From Actinomucor elegans (lineage: Eukaryota > Mucoromycota > Mucoromycetes > Mucorales > Mucoraceae), in the NCBI GenBank assembly GCA_026027325.1, contig JAMSLZ010000010.1, forward strand, positions 1-64,000: a DNA stretch of 64,000 nucleotides. The letters run 5' to 3'. Positions 32,001 through 45,574 of this stretch are shown piece by piece. The position numbers and the translations under genes were made by a program. A model generated the notes under the pieces. That model had not been told where the DNA came from and made no database searches. It worked only from the letters and a program-made list of their open reading frames with translations. The first letter of the stretch is position 1. Every line of letters begins with the position of its first letter.

Positions 32001-34468
32001 CGTTAATTAAACAAAACTTTCCAAAAATTGACAGATAGACGTGAACTTACAGCTTTTGCTATCACAATGCGAGACCCTAGAGTGTTTTTCTTTACATAAT
32101 CTTGGAAAATCTTGATATAACATTTGGCCAGCCAAGCTAGGTCCTCAGCACCCAACTTGCAAAAGTATGTCTCAAAAAAGGTAGTGATCAAGGACGAGTG
32201 GATCTGCATAGCAGGCAAAATGGTCTTTTCAACAGCAACATCACTGGTTTCAGACCAAGCATGGATACTGGGCTTGACAAAGTCAAAGAACACAGATAAT
32301 GCAGATTCGCCAAAAGAAAGAAGTTGATGTTGATTCAGTCTTAATGCGTTTGTAAATTCACAAAAGTAAACAGTAATTAAAGTAGCAGTAGATGATTGTT
32401 TACCATCTGTCAAACTTTTTTTTTGCTTCTTAGATGCACGAGTATCACTGTTAGGCTTGACAACTTCACCCACCAAGTGTTCTTGTAAGTTCTTAAATAT
32501 ACCTAGTGCTTGAGCAGTAGGCATTGATTTGGTAATCAACGATGAAAACCTACATCAATCATTAATACTATGGTATGCTGTGGATAATTAAGGTCTTACT
32601 CGTTCAAAAAGTCTCTTGTAAACATGGGCTTCGAAAGTATCGTGTATACGCTGTTGAATTCGATTTTTCCGACATGTGTAATGAGATCAGCAATGAATAA
32701 ATCTAATTGCCTTGATGCCGAGTACGTATTCAATATCGATTTAGCAAATCTCAAACAGGATTCATGAGCTTCTTCTTCAGACTAGATTAAAAATATAAGT
32801 AAAATGATATAACGACATACAAAATTGCTTACATTCACTAATACAGGCCATAATGCTTGAACACGGTTTTCTACCAAGCTAAAGTCAATCTGTAAAAGAG
32901 TATCAGCAATATCCAACACAAGGCCTTGGTTATATCCTATTCATATAGATGTCAGTCATGATGTTTTGCACTGGATTAAGGTGCTAAAATGCACTTACTC
33001 TTCGGGTCATCGAGATAAGATACAATATCGTCAGCAATTCCATTCAATACATCTTGCTGAGATTTAGCAATATCATCATTGCGCGAGCTATACACATTCC
33101 ATTGTAAGAGCTCCTTTAAAAGAAGACTCAAAACATGCAAGTAGGTTGAAACTGCTCTTTCTTTGATGTCACCGAGGATTCTGAGCAAGTTGATAAAGAT
33201 GCCAAATTCTGCCATTCTACTAATATCCTGCATAGCGCTAGTCGTGGTGTTGCGCTTCTGTCTAAAGGCCCCAAGGAAAGCAGAGAACAATACAGGTACA
33301 ATATCAGCAGCTACGTGTACATGTTAAATCTTCGAGTTCCCTTCAGATAAAGCTATATTTTCTTACCATCCAACATTTGATCCGTATCTTTATTACTGTT
33401 AATCATAGTCTTCAAGGTATCAAATAACCTCACGACGTAATTGGTTTGCTTCACATTTCCGTTGACTGTTTGATCCATGCTGGCGTCCTTTAATACGGAT
33501 GTAAACTCCAGCACTGTATCGGCATGAAAGAGAGCGTGGCAAATGATGTCGGTAATAGTTTGGAACACGGTAGATACACCAATAATATCTTTATCGCAAA
33601 GGCTGACTTTACGACGCACATTTAATAAATTGGTCAAGGATTTGTCTACAATTGTAGTAAAGATCTATTTTGTAAAATATGTTAGTACCTTTCCTAATTG
33701 CAAAAGCATTTATGTTGTACCTTCTTTTGGTTGGCAGCTAACACAAGCTGAGAATCAAACTTGTGAAAAAGAACCTGAGCTGTCAAGCATAATTCGGACA
33801 ATGCTTTTGCTTCACCTTCATCGCCTTTTCTACACAGCATTGCTTGAGTTGATAAAGCGACCAACATTTGATCTACAGCGACTGAAACGTGCTCGAAAGC
33901 TGGTCTATAGGATAATGCAAAACTGTCAGAAAGTAGAATATCAAGACATTGGTGAGAAATTGCTAAGAATGCGACCCTTTCGTCTAGCTGAAACAAGTCA
34001 AGCTTGTATAGTTGCTGTAATAGGGTTGAGACGCAAGAGACAAAGTTGATATGAATAGTGGGTACAGATCGCTTAGCATCCAGTTGAGTTTGTTCGAGGT
34101 AGTGTAGTAACAGATCTACCAGTAATTGCCAGTAAGGTAATTGGAGTAAACAGCAATCGTCCAACCTGTAAAACAATTCTGGTTAGAACAAACGCAAACC
34201 AGCCTATCGTGCAGTTTTACTTTTTCATGTTGGGTTTTGCAAATGTTGAACAGATCCAATCGAACAGAAAATCGTCTTTATTAGGGAAGAAAATATCGAC
34301 ATTATTCCAAGCTTCTCTTGCCTTCTCGATCCTTTGTTTCGAATTGAGACCGGCGCCTTTCAATGCTTTGGCGATCTTTTCAGAAGTTAAATCAGCCATA
34401 AAACTTGTAATGCCTTTCGAAGTGTAGTTTACTATAGTGCTTTCAAAAATTGTTTTCTCGGTTTCCAT
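29005..34468 (-). CDS. URB2: Nucleolar pre-ribosome assembly protein Urb2/Npa2
   Basis: A large gene with about a dozen short introns, start ATG at 34468, stop at 29005-29007, about 1,500 residues. The protein is all-helical and repeat-like. The C-terminal 200-250 residues match the Urb2/Npa2 C-terminal domain: the YMLPPFIALTQSLLHCF block, then IPQKQVQHLTKHA, HSILVEYFTIQ, and the final ILTNALYDILDMCSETD ... SLDGPGKALFKSFY-type ending, here as SCLDGPGKALFKSFY. In yeast the protein acts in early 27S pre-rRNA processing for the 60S subunit and is nucleolar. An Arg/Lys-rich loop (KKRKYNSEEENSKKR) could be a nuclear signal. The N-terminal two thirds are poorly conserved in this family, so exon limits there are uncertain. 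One intron contains a 27-bp A run at 31508-31534. The region upstream is shared with PTPA, which is divergent. Confidence 0.82.
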
Positions 34469-35291
34469 TCTGACGTTAGCCGTCACAGCGTGACTATTTT
34501 TTGGCTTGCATTAATCAAAACAGTAGGATTCACTAGATTCTCACCAGGGACAGATGAACTTGAAACTCACTTTTAATTCACCCAAATAAGAAGTTAACCT
34601 GTAATTCACTTTACATTTACCTGATTTCCACGAGAAGCTTCATATGATCCTCAAGCGTAGTTTTCACTATGTCCTTCTCGAAAATTGTTGCTTTTTTTTA
34701 GTTTATTATTGAACCGAAAGCGATTTTTTTTCTGTTGAAAAATGCGCCATCCTTTAATCATAAATAAAATTATATCTGGATCTCCAACCAACCAACCAAC
34801 CATAATCAATGAACAATGTCGAGATAAAGCATAAAGGACATTTTATTTCCAGTAAACAAGCTTTAGCAATTATACATCAAAAATTTTCCAAAAATTATTT
34901 CCATGGAATCTCGTTTTGAAATATCCAGAGGCAGGTTGCACCTGTGCTATTGACAGTTTCAGCTACAGAATGATGGAGACAAGTATAACAATAAGCAAAA
35001 CGATAAAACTAACGCTGTTAACGACAATAAAAAAAATCTTTCGTTATTGCGTGACATCTTCTTTAATAGAGACTATGATAAAAGAGGGAGTGGAAAGGAA
35101 CTCTATCGAATATGAAATGAAAGTAAGCCTTTCTTATTAGAGACCGAATATGTTCTGTCGAATGCCTCTGATAATACTGAAATGTCCAGATATGGGCCCC
35201 ATTGGGCTGGCATTGATTGACCGCGCACCGATCGAAAATTTATAAACGCAGTAAATTTCAGTTGGTATTTTTCTTTTTTCGTAAACTATAT
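34469..35291. other. Divergent promoter region between URB2 and PTPA
   Basis: About 820 bp with no supported gene. It contains CCAACCAACCAACC near 34787 and an AT-rich stretch. The 74-codon ORF here has no domain. Confidence 0.4.
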
Positions 35292-36631
35292 ATGATGGAA
35301 TACGTGGTACCTATCAAACGTATTGTTACAAAAGAAGACCTAGAGGATTTCTTGAATTCAACAGCTTATCAAGAATATATTGGTTATATTGAGCGTCTTA
35401 ATGACTCTGTCAAAAACTTGAAAATAGATTCCGATGTTGACGTGTCCAAAGTAAGAAAATTCATCATCTTATCAATCTTGTTTCTCATCTTGACAGTAGA
35501 ATGTACAAGCAATTCTCAACATTTTAGAAACATTATTGACTTGGGTGAAAGAGATTCCGCCTGTGGAAAACTCGAAATCGCGATTTGGTAATCCAGCTTT
35601 TAGAACCTTTTATGAAAAAGTGAAAACAGTAAGCCTTGATTGATATGAAATGCAAAACATACATATGTAATGTGAATTATCTAGTCCATCCCTGATTTAC
35701 TTAAAGAGCTTGTTCCTGAAGATGCCATTAAAGAGGTTGGAAAGTACCTTTATGAAAGTTTTGGTAATCAGAAAAGAATCGATTATGGCACAGGCCATGA
35801 AGCGAATTTTATAGCATGGCTGTAAGTGTATATATGCTTGTTTAGCTGGTACTTGTGTTAATATATGCACTTTGATAGGCTTTGTTTGGAAAAACTAAAG
35901 GTTCTAGACAAACAGGATGATCAGGCAGTTGTGTTGCGCATATTTGTAAAGTAGGTATAACCTACATACTTGTTTTTTCGGCATTGCAACTTACTCTTGT
36001 ATATAGGTATATCCGACTTATGAGACAGCTTCAGTTTGATTATTGGCTTGAGCCTGCTGGATCTCATGGTGTATGGGGCTTAGATGATTATCATTTCCTG
36101 CCTTTCCTATTTGGATCTGCACAACTCTTGGGTAAGATACAGACTATTTAACGAGGTATTATTTCTAACATATAGATAGAACACAAGTACATTAAACCCA
36201 AATCAATCCACGATCCTGATACTGTAGAGCAATTTTCAAAATCATACATGTATTTAGCCTGCATTCATTTTATTAATACAGTAAAGACTAGCGCATCTTT
36301 ACGTTGGCATTCGCCGATGTTGGATGATATTTCAGCTTGCAAGTCTTGGGTCAAAGTGAATCAAGGCATGATCAAGATGTATAAAGCTGAAGTATTATCA
36401 AAACTACCTATAATGCAACATTTCTTGTTTGGAAACATCATTCATTTTGAAGGTGGACATCCTCAAACAGAAGATATGGAAGACGATTGTGGACACGTTC
36501 ATACAAAGCCTACAAGCGATGGCATATTTGCTTTGGGTCAAGAATATCCTGATTGTTGTGGCATCCCTGTTCCAAGCGCTATTGCTGCAAATGCCAATTC
36601 TTCTAAACCTCGACCTTTACCATTTGATTAA
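35292..36631 (+). CDS. PP2A phosphatase activator (PTPA / Rrd family)
   Basis: A peptidyl-prolyl isomerase-type activator of serine/threonine phosphatase 2A. Start ATG at 35292 (a second ATG follows directly). Exon 1 ends at 35450, exon 2 is 35500-35628, exon 3 begins near 35686, and further short exons lead to a stop at 36631, giving about 350 residues. Family marks seen in order: an N-terminal helical segment ([19 protein letters not shown]), the [14 protein letters not shown] block, the catalytic-pocket motif [13 protein letters not shown], then [20 protein letters not shown], and [15 protein letters not shown]. The last exon has the [12 protein letters not shown] segment and [10 protein letters not shown]. 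Length and all motifs fit an intact protein. Yeast has two paralogues (RRD1, RRD2); which one this corresponds to cannot be judged here. Confidence 0.92.
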
Positions 36632-36865
36632 CAAAAGTACTATTGTTTAATAAACATAGTATAAGCTACATTTATAACTGAGCTTTCAAAAGTTGCATTT
36701 TATCGCCTGATGCGTCCGCCTACTCTTACTATCTGTATATTGTACTATCATTCGATCAGTCTTTGAGAACTTAAAGAATGATTCATATTCCATGACATCG
36801 ACTAACCGTGATTAAAATTTGGGCATTGGCTGTCAGCAGGCTTATGTCTTTAATAGGTTTCGAAT

Positions 36866-36906
<41 letters not shown>

Positions 36907-37601
36907 ACTGACAAACACAAGTATAGGTACAGAGTTTACACAGGCTTCGTTTGCCATCGAATGGCATAAAGATCAATTATGCATTTCCTTTGATAAAATG
37001 TCGATAGATTTTGTAGCACTTCATTATATCAAAAACACAACAGTATAATTTGTAATATAATACTAAATTTAAGCTGCCAACAGTGTGTGTCAAAAACTCT
37101 GCTTTTTACCATTCACAAAAAGAATGCAATGAATGTATTACATATGTCTTGCTGGGGTTATAAAGCATGTTATTTTCAAAAGATATATGTTTCCGTGTAT
37201 CTCTGCTATGGGGAACGAGTCCACTATCTTAAAGCTGTAGATAAATTAGAAAACTCATTGATTTATCGAAATCCATAGTCAAGAAGTTGCATTCTATTTA
37301 ACGATTAAACTTTATCCAAAATGAGACGTTTATTGTACGTAAATTCAATTCAAATAGTGACTTGGGCCAGACTTCATCATACATGCACTGTTACAATAAT
37401 AGCTTAAGGGGCGCTATTTTTATCTTTAAAACAAAAGCATGATTATATTATAAATGAACAAAAATAATATAGCAATTTTTATTATATGGCAGGTCATTAT
37501 TACAAGTGATCGAGTAAAGTAAGTATTATAGTGGCAGATAGATCATTTGAACGGGTGTATATGTGTACTATATATATTGTTAATTGTTTGATATGTATTT
37601 T
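36632..37601. other. Convergent intergenic region with a 36-bp A run
   Basis: Lies between the 3' ends of PTPA and MOT1. A uniform A tract runs at 36869-36904. No gene is supported. Confidence 0.5.
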
Positions 37602-40600
37602 CTAGTTTAAACTGCTAATAAAGCTGTCGATGTTGTATTCCTCTTCGTACTCTTTATCGTCCCATAGGGTCTCAAGGTTCTCTATTACAGCCTTAGCATT
37701 GCCCAAACCATCCGCAGAGACGCCATCGGTATTTTTGGTTTTCTTTTTCAGGTTATTAGACGATGATTCACCATCTTTACTGACATTGAATAGATCCAAA
37801 ATTTGATCAGTATCCATACTATGAAGACCCGAGTTTTGCTGATTCACAATAGAATTGGCGATATTAAGCTTGAATTTCTGCAAACCCATGATCTTCTCTT
37901 CCAGAGTACCTCGAGTAATCAATCGATATACATTGACTACTTTCTTCTGACCAATACGATGAGCACGATCCATTGCTTGTAGATCTTTCATAGGATTCCA
38001 GTCATGTTCAACAAAGATAACGGTATCAGCGCCAGTCAAATTCAAACCAAGACCACCAACGTGGGTTGTAAGTAATAGTACATCAATAGATGGATCTGCG
38101 TTGAACTTTTGCACCATCTCATGTCGCTTGTTTGAATCAACCGAACCATCCATACGTAGATAACTCACTGTGGGCATCTTGTTTTTAAACAAGTCGTTTT
38201 CAATAATATCCAACATGGGCTTTAATTGACAGAAAATCAGCGCACGATGCTGACTCACTGCGCCAACAGCCATTGCAGCAGGATCATTATCCGATTCTGT
38301 CGTTGTAGCGCCAATACCACAATCTTCTAGTAATTGTCTGTTTAAAAAAAAATAGGTTAGAATGATCATACAAATGTTACAAATTAAATAGTCTACTTTA
38401 GAGCCAGCAGTTTTGGTGCATGAGATAAGCAGTGTATGTCTGGGTTCGTCTTTTGTAAGTAGGATTCCACTTTCTTATAATTGGGATATTTGTCGCTGAC
38501 AACGAGTAAAGGATGGTTGCATAATCGTCGAAGATACTGCAATGCTTGGAAGATGTGTGTTGCACCCTTTGGTTTCGTTGTAGCTACTACTGTATCGGCA
38601 CCAAGATCCTGCTCAACCGCTGACTTGGCTTGTGATTTCGCAAATTCATCGTATAATGATTTCTACACATCAACCAAATCAATTAAACTTTCAACGCATA
38701 GTCTTTTAATTTTATACCTGTAAATCACTCAGTTCACAATAGTAATCCTGTATAATCTTGGGCGGCAAATCGTGCAAAACATCCTCCTTCAATCTACGTA
38801 ACAAGAACGGTAATACTTGCTTATGTAAAGCTTCTAAAGCAAGAGCGCCAGCTTCTTGTTCCTTCGAAGAGCTTTTGCTATCTCTACTGGCCAAAATAGG
38901 TTTGCCAAATCGTTCGTTGAATATCTTTTCTGAGCCTAGGAAACCAGGCATTAAAAAGTCAAACAAGGACCATAGTTCCAGCACATTATTCTATAAAGAG
39001 TCAGCGCTTAAGAATCAAGTGATATATACTAATCAGCATTTACCTGAATGGGTGTGCCGGAGAGGATAAGACGGTGATTGGATTTGATGGTCTTGATTGC
39101 TTTGGTAACCTTTCTTCTTCCATTTTTGATGATATGACCTTCATCCAAGATGCAGTAATTCCATGTAATTGCAGACAATTCAGCAATGTCGTTACGAATA
39201 ATATCATAAGACATGATAATGACATCGTGTTTTATCAATGAAGAACGAAGTCTATCGTGTGCTTTCTTAGTAACAGAGATAAATCATAAAGGCGTAAAAC
39301 TTACTTTTTTCTTTCTGCTGGTCCACCAGTGTACAACATAGGCTTCAAATTACTGCAATAGTTTAGAATTTCATGATACCAATGACCTGTCAAAGTAGGA
39401 GGACAGATAACCAAAGAAGGGCTAGGAGACCATTCAGGGCTCTTAGTTTCTGCGTACTTTTGAGCTCTTTGATGATGATCTCCAGCAAGAATACATATAG
39501 ATTGCAGTGTTTTACCAAGACCCATATCTATCATAAACTTATATGTAAGTAAACGTATCATAAAATAAAGGGTCCATGTCTTACCATCACAAAGAATACC
39601 ATGCAAGTGAAACTTGTTGAGAAAAGCCAACCAGTTAACGCCTTCTTGTTGATATTTTCGCAATTCGGCATTGATCTGGACAGGAATCTCGTAGTTTTCG
39701 ACCTTGGAGCTATCCAGCAACTGAGCCAAAAACTTGCGTTCTTCATCACGATGGGCCAACATTTCTGCTGACATGCCTGGAGGATCAGGGATACCGGCTT
39801 CCAAAGGTACCAACTTGATTAACAATGCAAAGCAATTTGTACAGATCAGACGCACGGCTTCGTCTGTATCGCTCATACGACCCAAGATAGGTACTATTAA
39901 AAAGATGGTATAGGGCAAGATCTTGGTATCCAGCAATTGTACAAGATGGTATACGAGCTCTGAGGCACCTTGGCGATGATAAGAGTTCAATGGATTGCCC
40001 AATTGAGGAAGAACATAGTCCACAATCACCTGCATAGTCTTGGTAGTTATAACATTTGCTATAGCAGCAAGACAACGAGCACTGATAGTACGTACAACAG
40101 CAAAGCATGATTGAAGTGATCGACATATATAAGGTACAATTTCACCCATCTGGTCCCAAAGTCCTTCTGATAGATAAGGCACAACTGTCGTCAAAATAGA
40201 GAGTGAGTCAATCACCTCTTGCCCCAATTGGAAATCAGCAGCAATCATCTTGTCGGACATTTCAATATCTTGGTTCGAAGGGAATACTTGAATGATCTTT
40301 TGATTCATGCATTCTTTCAATTTGGGTACAATCTCAAACACACGATCGCCAAAAGTATCACAAAGTTCTCGGAGGGCAATTTCGGCACCACGTTTCTTTA
40401 ACTGTGCTTCCTTTTGCTCCGGTGTAACCGTGTCTTTACTGACGACGGCAGTAGCTTTACCCGTTTCTTCTTTGAGGATGGAAAGAATACCCGACTTTAC
40501 TTGATTATCCTCCAACACAGGTGTAACCGTAGTATCAGAGCATAAAAAGTTACATAGGTTTTTGATTACCTTATCATTAGGGTTGACTCGTCTATTAGAT

Positions 40601-43600
40601 CTTTCGCAAAGTGAAATCAAATCGGTCAATGTACGCGCAGAGCGTTGCTGCAGTTCCAGGTTTTCTTCCAATTTGATGCTGTTCATCACACTGTTGATAA
40701 CAGGAGTCAGTTTTGCTGGCAACACACCAAGTTCTACCACTGCACCAGCTGTACTTGCATATACATTGATCTCAATCTTCAGCTTCAATTCTTCAAAATA
40801 ACCAATAGATGAAATAACCCGTCGTTGGCGTTCTTCTAGGGCTGTAATCAATGCTGCTCTACCTTTACCCCGAGGAATCTTCGCCATAAGCTCTTCAAAT
40901 GTTTCGCGTACTATCGTAGTCGCTGTTTCGATGGTAAATAGAGGGCCTTGTTCTGGCAATGCTTCACCAGGAACCAACGTAGGCAAAGTTGGTATGAGCT
41001 CTATTGGTACTTTTGCTTCTGTATGAAAAGCATTGACCAAGTTTTGACATTCACCACGAATACGTTTTAGTACATGTACTAGTTCAAAGTAGAAGCTAGT
41101 TGTATAGGTAGCTGCATTCTCTAGGTTGGCAATCATGGCTTGTGATAGTACTCGTGGAAAATTGTGTGTAGTAGCTAGCACGGCCTCTGCTGGCGCATGG
41201 CTAATACAATCTGCATTGTAACGTGTTTTTAAGACAGCCTTAGCCCATTCTTCTACTGCCATGGCACCCAATTGTCGTTTCAAAGCCCATTGAGAAGTCA
41301 GTAAATTCAACAATACTTCTTGGTAAGACATTTCCATTGAATCATCTGGCCAAGTACTCATAGCCATACCCAAAGCAGTTGTACAAGCAATACGACAGCG
41401 CATCACTTGGTTGGTAGTAATTAACGAGAAATCTTGAGCAATCATACCTGCATCCAAGTTGTGACCATCATCGCTATCGTTACCATTGCGCAAAGCTTCA
41501 CCACTGATAGTGCCATTGATTGGCTTTTTGAAATTAGATTTTTTACTGATCTTGTCCGTAACAGCTGCTGAAGTGGTTTTTGCTAATGTACCTCCGTTGC
41601 CAAAGGCGCCAGGAGGTTTATAAAAATAGGTTGCCGTATCTAATGGCTGGCCAATAGGTGTCATAGTGATTTCAAACCAACTACCAAGCCAATTTTGCGT
41701 GCCTTGAAGTATCAGCTGGTTTTCTACTTTACCACCAATCGTCAATCCTTTCCAAACAGCCAAAGTCTTTTCGATAATGTCTACTTTCTCTTCTACTATC
41801 AGATTTTGAAATACAAGTCGATATACACGTTCATCCACCCATTCCGCTGAAGTGCCACATTCGATAAAAGTCAAAAGTGTATTCAGAACTGCAGTACGTA
41901 CACCAGTGATTGTATGTCTAAAAAATGGATGTAAACGAGGAACTAGTTCGGCTAAACTGCAACCTTCTCGTACAATTTCCATCACACCAGGTTGTTCAAA
42001 CATCTTGGCAATGAGATCCATCACTGCGCCTGTTGAAGCAGTCAAATCATCTTTCAAGTCCACCAAACAATCCCATAACGTAGTAATAACATCCCGGATT
42101 CTGTCTTTTGAGCTCATTCTTACAAATTCGGCAGTAATAGGTAATAAAGTAGCAGCACTAACAGCGCGTACATCATCATCATGATCGCGTAAACCGAGAA
42201 TAACTGCACCGGTTGTGCCTTCCACTAGTAATTCTACAAGATCTTTTCTAACAGCTACTGTGTATTTCAATCCAAGTAAACCGGCATGTCTTACTTCCCA
42301 AATGGAACGACCAGCAAAAGAAGGATCGTTCTGATTGATCAGCTTCAGTAAATTCTCGTGTACTTTTTCAACTGAACTTGGTGTCATGTATTGCAATACA
42401 ACACCCAATGTCTGAGAACATGTTTCTCTTACTGGACATACTACTTGATCTGATACAAAATCTGCAAATCGATCCAAAGCAAACACGCATAGTAAACGAA
42501 TGGCTACGTCTTCCAGCCAAGCATTATGAGAATCATCATTTTTGCTGCCCACTATTAAGTCAAGATTAATCACTACTTTTGGGACAATAAAATCAACTTA
42601 CATCTCTTGCCTGCACCATCTCCATGTGCTTTTAATATGCTACGTAAGCCAATACCTGCACCATGACGAATTTCCCAAGCAGGATCAAACAAATCCAGGC
42701 ACAAATGCTCGCATACCATCTTGAATGGCCAATCGTGCTGCACTTCATCTATAGTATTGTCTACTGAAGGTGATGGTTTCTTATGCTCCACTACAAATTT
42801 ATCTGACTGAGGTTGCGCAGTGAACTCAAATTCTACTAAACAGTTAATCAAGGTTCACCTGCCACAGTTCAAAGAAGGTACCTTCTTTTGTTTCTACTTT
42901 GACAGGCTTAGGTTCAGATTTGCCTTTTAGGTCCATAACGCGAACTCTATGTGAAAGGTCAATCGAGAGCTTCACAATACATCAAAGTAGTCCTTACTTG
43001 TCTTTCTTGCTTTTCAATTTAGACTCTTGCTTCATTTTACGCTTCAGCATGTTGCGTTCACGAGCTGATAATCCTGCCATATTGATTTCGGCTACTGCGG
43101 GTGTAGGCTCTGCTTTTAAATTGGTCGAAGTGGAAGGTGAAGGTGAAGGACTCTTTGAAATGGCTTTCATCTGCTTATTCTGCTTCGTATCCAAATCCGC
43201 ATCGTCCACCAAATCAACTGTATTAAATGCATTAGTCTATAAAGTATTTCACTAGAATGCTACAAGTTACCATCCATAAATTGACTAGCAAGACCCAAAC
43301 GTTCTTTCAAGTTGCGTCTCTGAAGTTCCAAGCGTTCCTGAGGCGTCATATCGGAAAAGTCGATATCATATTCTTTACCAGCAGATCCTAGCAATAGTTT
43401 ACCGTGTTGAAGAACGGATGCAAGGTCAAACTGACTGAATTGTAATTTATGCACGTCTTCTTGGTCTTGTTCCATATATTCTTCTTTGATAGCTGAAGGG
43501 TCCCAGACTGGAACGTTGGCTGCAATAGCTTCTAGTGCTTGCCCTGCAGCCCAACGCGTATCCCATGCTTTACTTTTCAAATGCACTACAACCTATATAT

Positions 43601-43842
43601 CAAAGTTTAGTTTGAGATTCCCCTACTTCTAATGCAATACTACTTACTCGGGATAATAGGTTGTATAGCTCTCCTGGATGTTGCTTCTGAATTTCTCCAA
43701 GCTGCTGAGCAGCTGTACGTCGAACAGCAGTCGTTGAACCTGTGTCTAGTAATAAAACCAATCGATCAAGTCTTTACTCATTTAAAATGTTAGTTTGTTA
43801 TAAACCGGCACGGCACAGCACAGCTATTTACCTTGTGGCCAT
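37602..43842 (-). CDS. MOT1: TATA-binding-protein-associated ATPase Mot1/BTAF1
   Basis: A Snf2-family ATPase that removes TBP from DNA and redistributes it between promoters in the nucleus. The start is ATG at 43842. The first exon encodes only M-A-T-R and splices to LDRLVLLLDTGSTTAVRRTA, the conserved family N-terminus. HEAT repeats fill the N-terminal 1,200 residues or so. The ATPase begins with GILCDDMGLGKTLQ (motif I), continues with ICPPTLTGHW, and motif II is DEGH (CILDEGHIIKN). The helicase C-terminal lobe ends with LRMDGSV, TTHVGGLGLNLTGADTVIF and DRAHRIGQ. About 1,850 residues, with about ten introns. The intron at 39528-39584 is 57 bp, in frame and stop-free, and sits inside motif I. 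The final residues (NIDSFISSLN) are acidic, as usual. Intact and confidently assigned. Confidence 0.95.
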
Positions 43843-45026
43843 ATTAAAGTCGATTCAAATATACAGATAGGACTTGGAAAACAACGAGGGAAAAGGTGGC
43901 TTTTATTATATATTTTGCTAGTTTTCTCCTTGTATTTATAGCTGAACAAAAGGTGAAAATGCAAAATAATGGTAGGTATGCAAAAAAAAAAAAAAAAAAA
44001 AAGATATTCAAGTGACGTAGACACGCCCCGACGTCCAATACTTTTCGTTGGGTAAAATGAACATTGGTAATCGTTTCAGCGATATAAATGCCACTTACTC
44101 GGCAAGTCTGATAATGCAAGCCTGCTACTTCTATCTAAGATATATATATATATGGATACATCCCTTGTGGTACTTTTCGTAAGTAACCCGAGTTATTAAC
44201 AGAAATAAACAAGGATATCAATCGCAATTTGTTGGTATTGAACAAAATTTATAAACTATACCATTCAATGCGCAGTTTAATTCTGTGCAAACTTTGATAT
44301 AATGTAGTGTACCAGTGTGCGACCTTTCCACTACGTGAAGAGGGTACTAAAGTGTATTCCTTTGACCGAGAAGCCTTTTCTCGATAGTTCACTTTCTGAC
44401 ATCCAATTACAATCGCCTAAATCGACGGCCAAATTTTGAGTCAAATCAAAGATTTTAAGAATTGAGTATAAAGCAGCCAATAACGTGTACAATTCATCAA
44501 TAGCCAGTATAGAAAAATATTTGTACCATTGTATTTAAAAAAAAAAAAAAAAAAGCTTTTGTCAACTGCGGACCAAGAATAATGAAAAAAAAAAAATTGT
44601 ATATTAATTCGCCGACCTCCAATCACAGCCTTTTAATACAGCGCATTCTAGAAAATACCGCCACGCGCAGTTCTACGTGAGCTTTGCACAACATGCCACG
44701 TTATTGGATTTTGCGTAGCAATTGTTTGTTCAGGATAAAAGGAAAATCAGGAATTTGATAAGAATACATACAATTGCCAAGTATCCCAATATACGGGTTT
44801 TTTTTTAAGAATACAGTATGATTTATTTAAATAAGTAGGGGGAATATGATATGAGCTTTATATATATACTACGACATGTATAAGACTTGATAAATAATAG
44901 CGTAAATATGTGTGTAATGATAATGAAATTATACAGTTGGGTTATAGAGATGGTGATATGTACAGTCTAAAGATGTCTTGTTTGATCTGGTTGGATATAA
45001 AGTGGATATATAGGTTGGATGTTATA
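43843..45026. other. Intergenic region, no gene seen
   Basis: Mostly AT-rich with short A and T runs (43980-44001, 44536-44554). It includes the MOT1 promoter on its left side. The small ORFs here are low complexity. Confidence 0.5.
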
Positions 45027-45191
45027 TTATGATCGATGATATGGACAAGAATCATCATGCGTAAATTGAGAGACGTCGACACCACAGCCAGGACAGAAAC
45101 TGTAATCGTTGATCAAGACTTGATTCAAAGGTAGACTTGTCATAGTTGCGTTTGTATTGTTAAAAATGGACAGGATATTATTCAATTTCAT
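45027..45191 (-). CDS. Small Cys-rich, zinc-motif protein, 54 residues (hypothetical)
   Basis: An ORF from ATG at 45191 to TAA at 45027 encodes 54 residues ending in a compact CPGCGVDVSQFTHDDSCPYH pattern, C-x2-C-x13-C-x2-H, which looks like a zinc-binding knuckle. A second in-frame Met lies at codon 17. The region upstream on the minus strand is pyrimidine-rich, like other promoters in this window. It lies head to head with GART, about 380 bp away. I recognise no named family; it may be a small zinc-ribbon protein or chance. Confidence 0.4.
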   Translation of the reverse strand: MKLNNILSIFNNTNATMTSLPLNQVLINDYSFCPGCGVDVSQFTHDDSCPYHRS

Positions 45192-45574
45192 GGTTTAATA
45201 ATAAAGAAAAAAAAAGAAGACGGGTAAAACGTGGGTTATATTTATACACAAATGCATTGCTATAATTATCATGAATACTGCGGTTAAATTGCACAGTCGA
45301 ATATCGGGCAAGTATTAAATCTTTTGCCAAGGCTGAATAATACCCCGCTTTATTCAATAGGTTTCCTGTCACAAGGTAAAGAAAGATTGCTAAGCAAATG
45401 CCTCAAGGCGGATGCCGCCATAATAGGAGCTTGCTGGTTGTACAAGTGTCTCAGCTTCGGATTATGCCTCAGAACTGATATCTTAATAAGCCACATCTAT
45501 GAGTCGCATTTCATAGTCTATATACCTCGCTCGAATCAGATTTTTAAAAGGCCGTATCTCTTCCTTTTTTTCTT

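Noticed and set aside
34916..35140. 74-codon ORF upstream of PTPA
   Set aside because: No recognisable features; falls in the divergent promoter region.
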